Source: an uncultured Bacteroidales bacterium (lineage in GTDB: Bacteria; Bacteroidota; Bacteroidia; Bacteroidales; Paludibacteraceae). From it: a DNA stretch of 7,819 nucleotides. The translations under genes were made by a program, and so were the position numbers. Under the pieces are notes generated by a model that was given only the letters and a program-made list of their open reading frames with translations, made no database searches and had not been told where the DNA came from. Positions 6,211-7,819 of this stretch are shown piece by piece. Within the stretch, counting starts at the first letter, position 1, and the number at the start of each line of letters is the position of its first letter. The stretch is from contig ONXE01000099.1 in NCBI GenBank assembly GCA_900321775.1, forward strand, positions 1-7,819. The letters are read 5' to 3'.

Positions 6211-7764
6211 TTACACTCGTTTCCTCAGCCGCGCCACGGGTATGCCTAACTGCTCGCGGTACTTGGCCACCGTGCGTCGTGCCACGATGTAGTTTTCCAG
6301 TTTCAGCAGTTGCACCAGTTGGTCATCGTTCAGCGGATGACGTTTGTCCTCTTTGCTGATTACCTCTTTCAGCACTTTCTTGATTTCACGCGTCGATACC
6401 TCATCCCCCAATTCCGTTGCCATACCTTCTGAGAAGAAATGCTTCAGCGGAAACGTGCCAAATTCGGTCTGCACATATTTGCTGTTGCTCACACGCGAAA
6501 TGGTTGACACGTCGTATCCAGTAGCATCGGCTATGTCCTGCAAGATCATCGGCTTCAGATACGTCTCGTCACCTTCCACAAAATAGTCGTGCTGGCAGCG
6601 GACTATCGCCTCCATCGTACGCATCAATGTCTCGTTGCGCTGGCGGATGGCGTCAATGAACCATTTGGCCGAATCGATGTGCTGCTTGATGAACCGGATG
6701 CCGTCTTTGTTGCCTTTCTGCTTGCGGTCCTGATTCAGCGTCTCCAGCATACTCATGTACTCCTGATTGATGCGCAGGTCCGGGATATCGCCCGTGTTCA
6801 GCGCCACCACCAACTGACCGTCTTCGGTCGTCACGTAGAAATCGGGCGTCACCTGATTGCCGGTGTTCTCATACACCGTCCCGCCGAAACTGTTTCCCGG
6901 CTTCGGATTGAGATGCCCTATCTCCGTCAGCACGTCTTTCATCTGCTCCTCCGTCAGGTCCATCCGCCCTCGGATGCGCTCGAAATGACGTTTGTGGAAA
7001 TCCGTAAAATACCGCTCAATGATACGTTTGGCCAGTGCGTTCTCTTCCGTCTCGGGACGCTTGTTCAACTGTATAAGCAGGCAATCCTGCAGGTTATACG
7101 CCCCCACGCCCGGCGGATCCAGTTCGCGAACCATATCCACCACTTTTTTCATCTCTTCGTCACTTACCTCCACGCCGGCATGAAAAGCCAGATCATCTAC
7201 CATCTGCTCCGTCGTTCGGGTCAGCCAACCATTGTCGTCAATACTGCCTACCACATACTCCGCAATCGACCGCTCCTTGTCCGTCAGCGGACGTTCGCCT
7301 ATCTGTTCCAGCAGGTACTCGTGGAACGTGTTGCCGATAGAGAACGGAATCTCCTCGCCCCGCGGGTCATCGTCCGCCGAGTAGTTATTGGCTTCAGTGC
7401 GGTAATTGGGGATGTCGTAGTCGTCGTCAAACTCGCCGGCTGCATACGCGTCATTGATGTCCACACTGTCGTTGGCGGCTGTGTAGTTCTCATCCGGCTC
7501 ACCGAAGGAGTCGTAATCTTCTTCCGCCGGCTGCTCGTCGTTGTACAGGTAATCGTCCTCGTATTCGTCGCGCTCATTCACCGCCTCCTTGTCTTTCTTT
7601 TCATACTCCGGAACCTCTTCCAACAGCGGATTCTGCTGGATCTCCTCCTCCACACGCTGTCTTAACTCCACGGCGGGGATCTCCAGCATGCGAATCACCT
7701 GGATTTGTGCAGGCGACAACTTCGCCGTCTGCCTGAGGTCAGTATGTAACGAAATACCTGTCAA
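6211..7764 (-). CDS. rpoN: RNA polymerase sigma-54 factor (RpoN)
   Basis: Sigma-54 directs core RNA polymerase to -24/-12 promoters and needs an ATP-hydrolysing activator to open DNA. The 517 residues show the full family order: region I (about 10-50, LSPAQIQVIRMLEIP, then EEEIQQNPLLEE) that contacts activators; a long acidic region II (about 50-138, dominated by Asp, Glu, Tyr and Asn); the core-binding domain (about 140-330, including SIDDNGWL and LDPPGVGAYNLQDCLL); a helix-turn-helix around 408-428 (LQDIADATGYDVSTISRVSN); and an exact RpoN box ARRTVAKYRE (495-504) recognising the -24 element. The start is a TTG: an in-frame TGA lies two codons upstream and the next Met is residue 26, inside region I, so TTG is the best candidate. 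It overlaps the preceding stop as TTGA, indicating coupled translation. No sign of damage. Slightly longer than E. coli RpoN (477), mainly from region II. Confidence 0.97.
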   Translation of the reverse strand: MTGISLHTDLRQTAKLSPAQIQVIRMLEIPAVELRQRVEEEIQQNPLLEEVPEYEKKDKEAVNERDEYEDDYLYNDEQPAEEDYDSFGEPDENYTAANDSVDINDAYAAGEFDDDYDIPNYRTEANNYSADDDPRGEEIPFSIGNTFHEYLLEQIGERPLTDKERSIAEYVVGSIDDNGWLTRTTEQMVDDLAFHAGVEVSDEEMKKVVDMVRELDPPGVGAYNLQDCLLIQLNKRPETEENALAKRIIERYFTDFHKRHFERIRGRMDLTEEQMKDVLTEIGHLNPKPGNSFGGTVYENTGNQVTPDFYVTTEDGQLVVALNTGDIPDLRINQEYMSMLETLNQDRKQKGNKDGIRFIKQHIDSAKWFIDAIRQRNETLMRTMEAIVRCQHDYFVEGDETYLKPMILQDIADATGYDVSTISRVSNSKYVQTEFGTFPLKHFFSEGMATELGDEVSTREIKKVLKEVISKEDKRHPLNDDQLVQLLKLENYIVARRTVAKYREQLGIPVARLRKRV

Positions 7765-7819
7765 CTCTCAACTTCTCTTACCACTGCGGCACATATGTAC
7801 TGCAGTTGTTCTTCGTCCA
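7761..7819 (-). CDS. C-terminal end of an unidentified upstream gene (partial)
   Basis: Eighteen codons (reading DEEQLQYICAAVVREVES) run in from the window edge and stop at TGA 7763-7761, which shares TGA with the TTG start of rpoN. The amphipathic, helical composition and the stop-start overlap, which matches the style of the other junctions, suggest a real gene end. The other two frames on this strand also stay open to stops near here, so the choice rests on the overlap. Too short to name a family. Confidence 0.5.
   Translation of the reverse strand, partial: DEEQLQYICAAVVREVES

Noticed and set aside
6589..7665. A 358-codon open frame on the plus strand opposite rpoN
   Set aside because: It lies entirely antisense to an unmistakable, intact RpoN, and its Val/His/Arg/Leu-rich translation is what the reverse complement of Asp/Glu-rich coding sequence produces. 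No recognisable domain.

Overview
The window is one tightly packed block of genes, all transcribed from the minus strand, with no RNA genes, mobile elements, CRISPR arrays or large intergenic regions. The proteins point to a member of the Bacteroidota, most likely order Bacteroidales, of moderate GC content (slightly above half by eye). The main reasons are the sigma-54 type, the Bacteroidota-style DXS (AEGHAV around the catalytic Glu), the membrane-anchored DUF4105/Lnb protein, the PafA-like phosphatase relative found in this order, and the absence of Shine-Dalgarno sequences before most starts.

Reading in the direction of transcription (high to low coordinates): the last 18 codons of an unidentified gene (7819-7761) overlap by 4 nt the TTG start of rpoN (sigma-54, 7764-6211). 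A 67-nt gap with a small hairpin follows. Next come a PAP2-type membrane phosphatase (6143-5502), a DUF4105/Lnb-type lipoprotein N-acyltransferase candidate (5509-4346), a secreted protein with the alkaline-phosphatase fold but apparently without its catalytic residues (4353-2878), dxs (2875-1022), and trkA (1018 to the window edge). Junctions are -4, +67, -8, -8, +2 and +3 nt, so this is almost certainly one transcript with translational coupling at several joints.

Functionally, the middle of the block concerns the cell envelope. PAP2 enzymes dephosphorylate lipid phosphates, possibly the isoprenoid carrier undecaprenyl pyrophosphate. Lnb-type proteins finish lipoprotein maturation. DXS makes the first dedicated intermediate of the MEP isoprenoid pathway, which feeds the lipid carrier and quinones. 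TrkA is the NAD-binding regulatory subunit of a potassium uptake system whose channel gene probably lies just beyond coordinate 1.

Two things stand out. trkA is broken: about 40 codons are missing and the frame is shifted near 666-685, leaving a 124-residue product followed by a long intact remnant in another frame. The phosphatase-fold protein keeps the scaffold of the PafA family but has lost the nucleophile, the phosphate-binding Lys/Arg and almost all metal ligands, so it looks like a conserved pseudoenzyme coupled by overlap to the Lnb-like gene. I found no convincing entirely new system beyond this.
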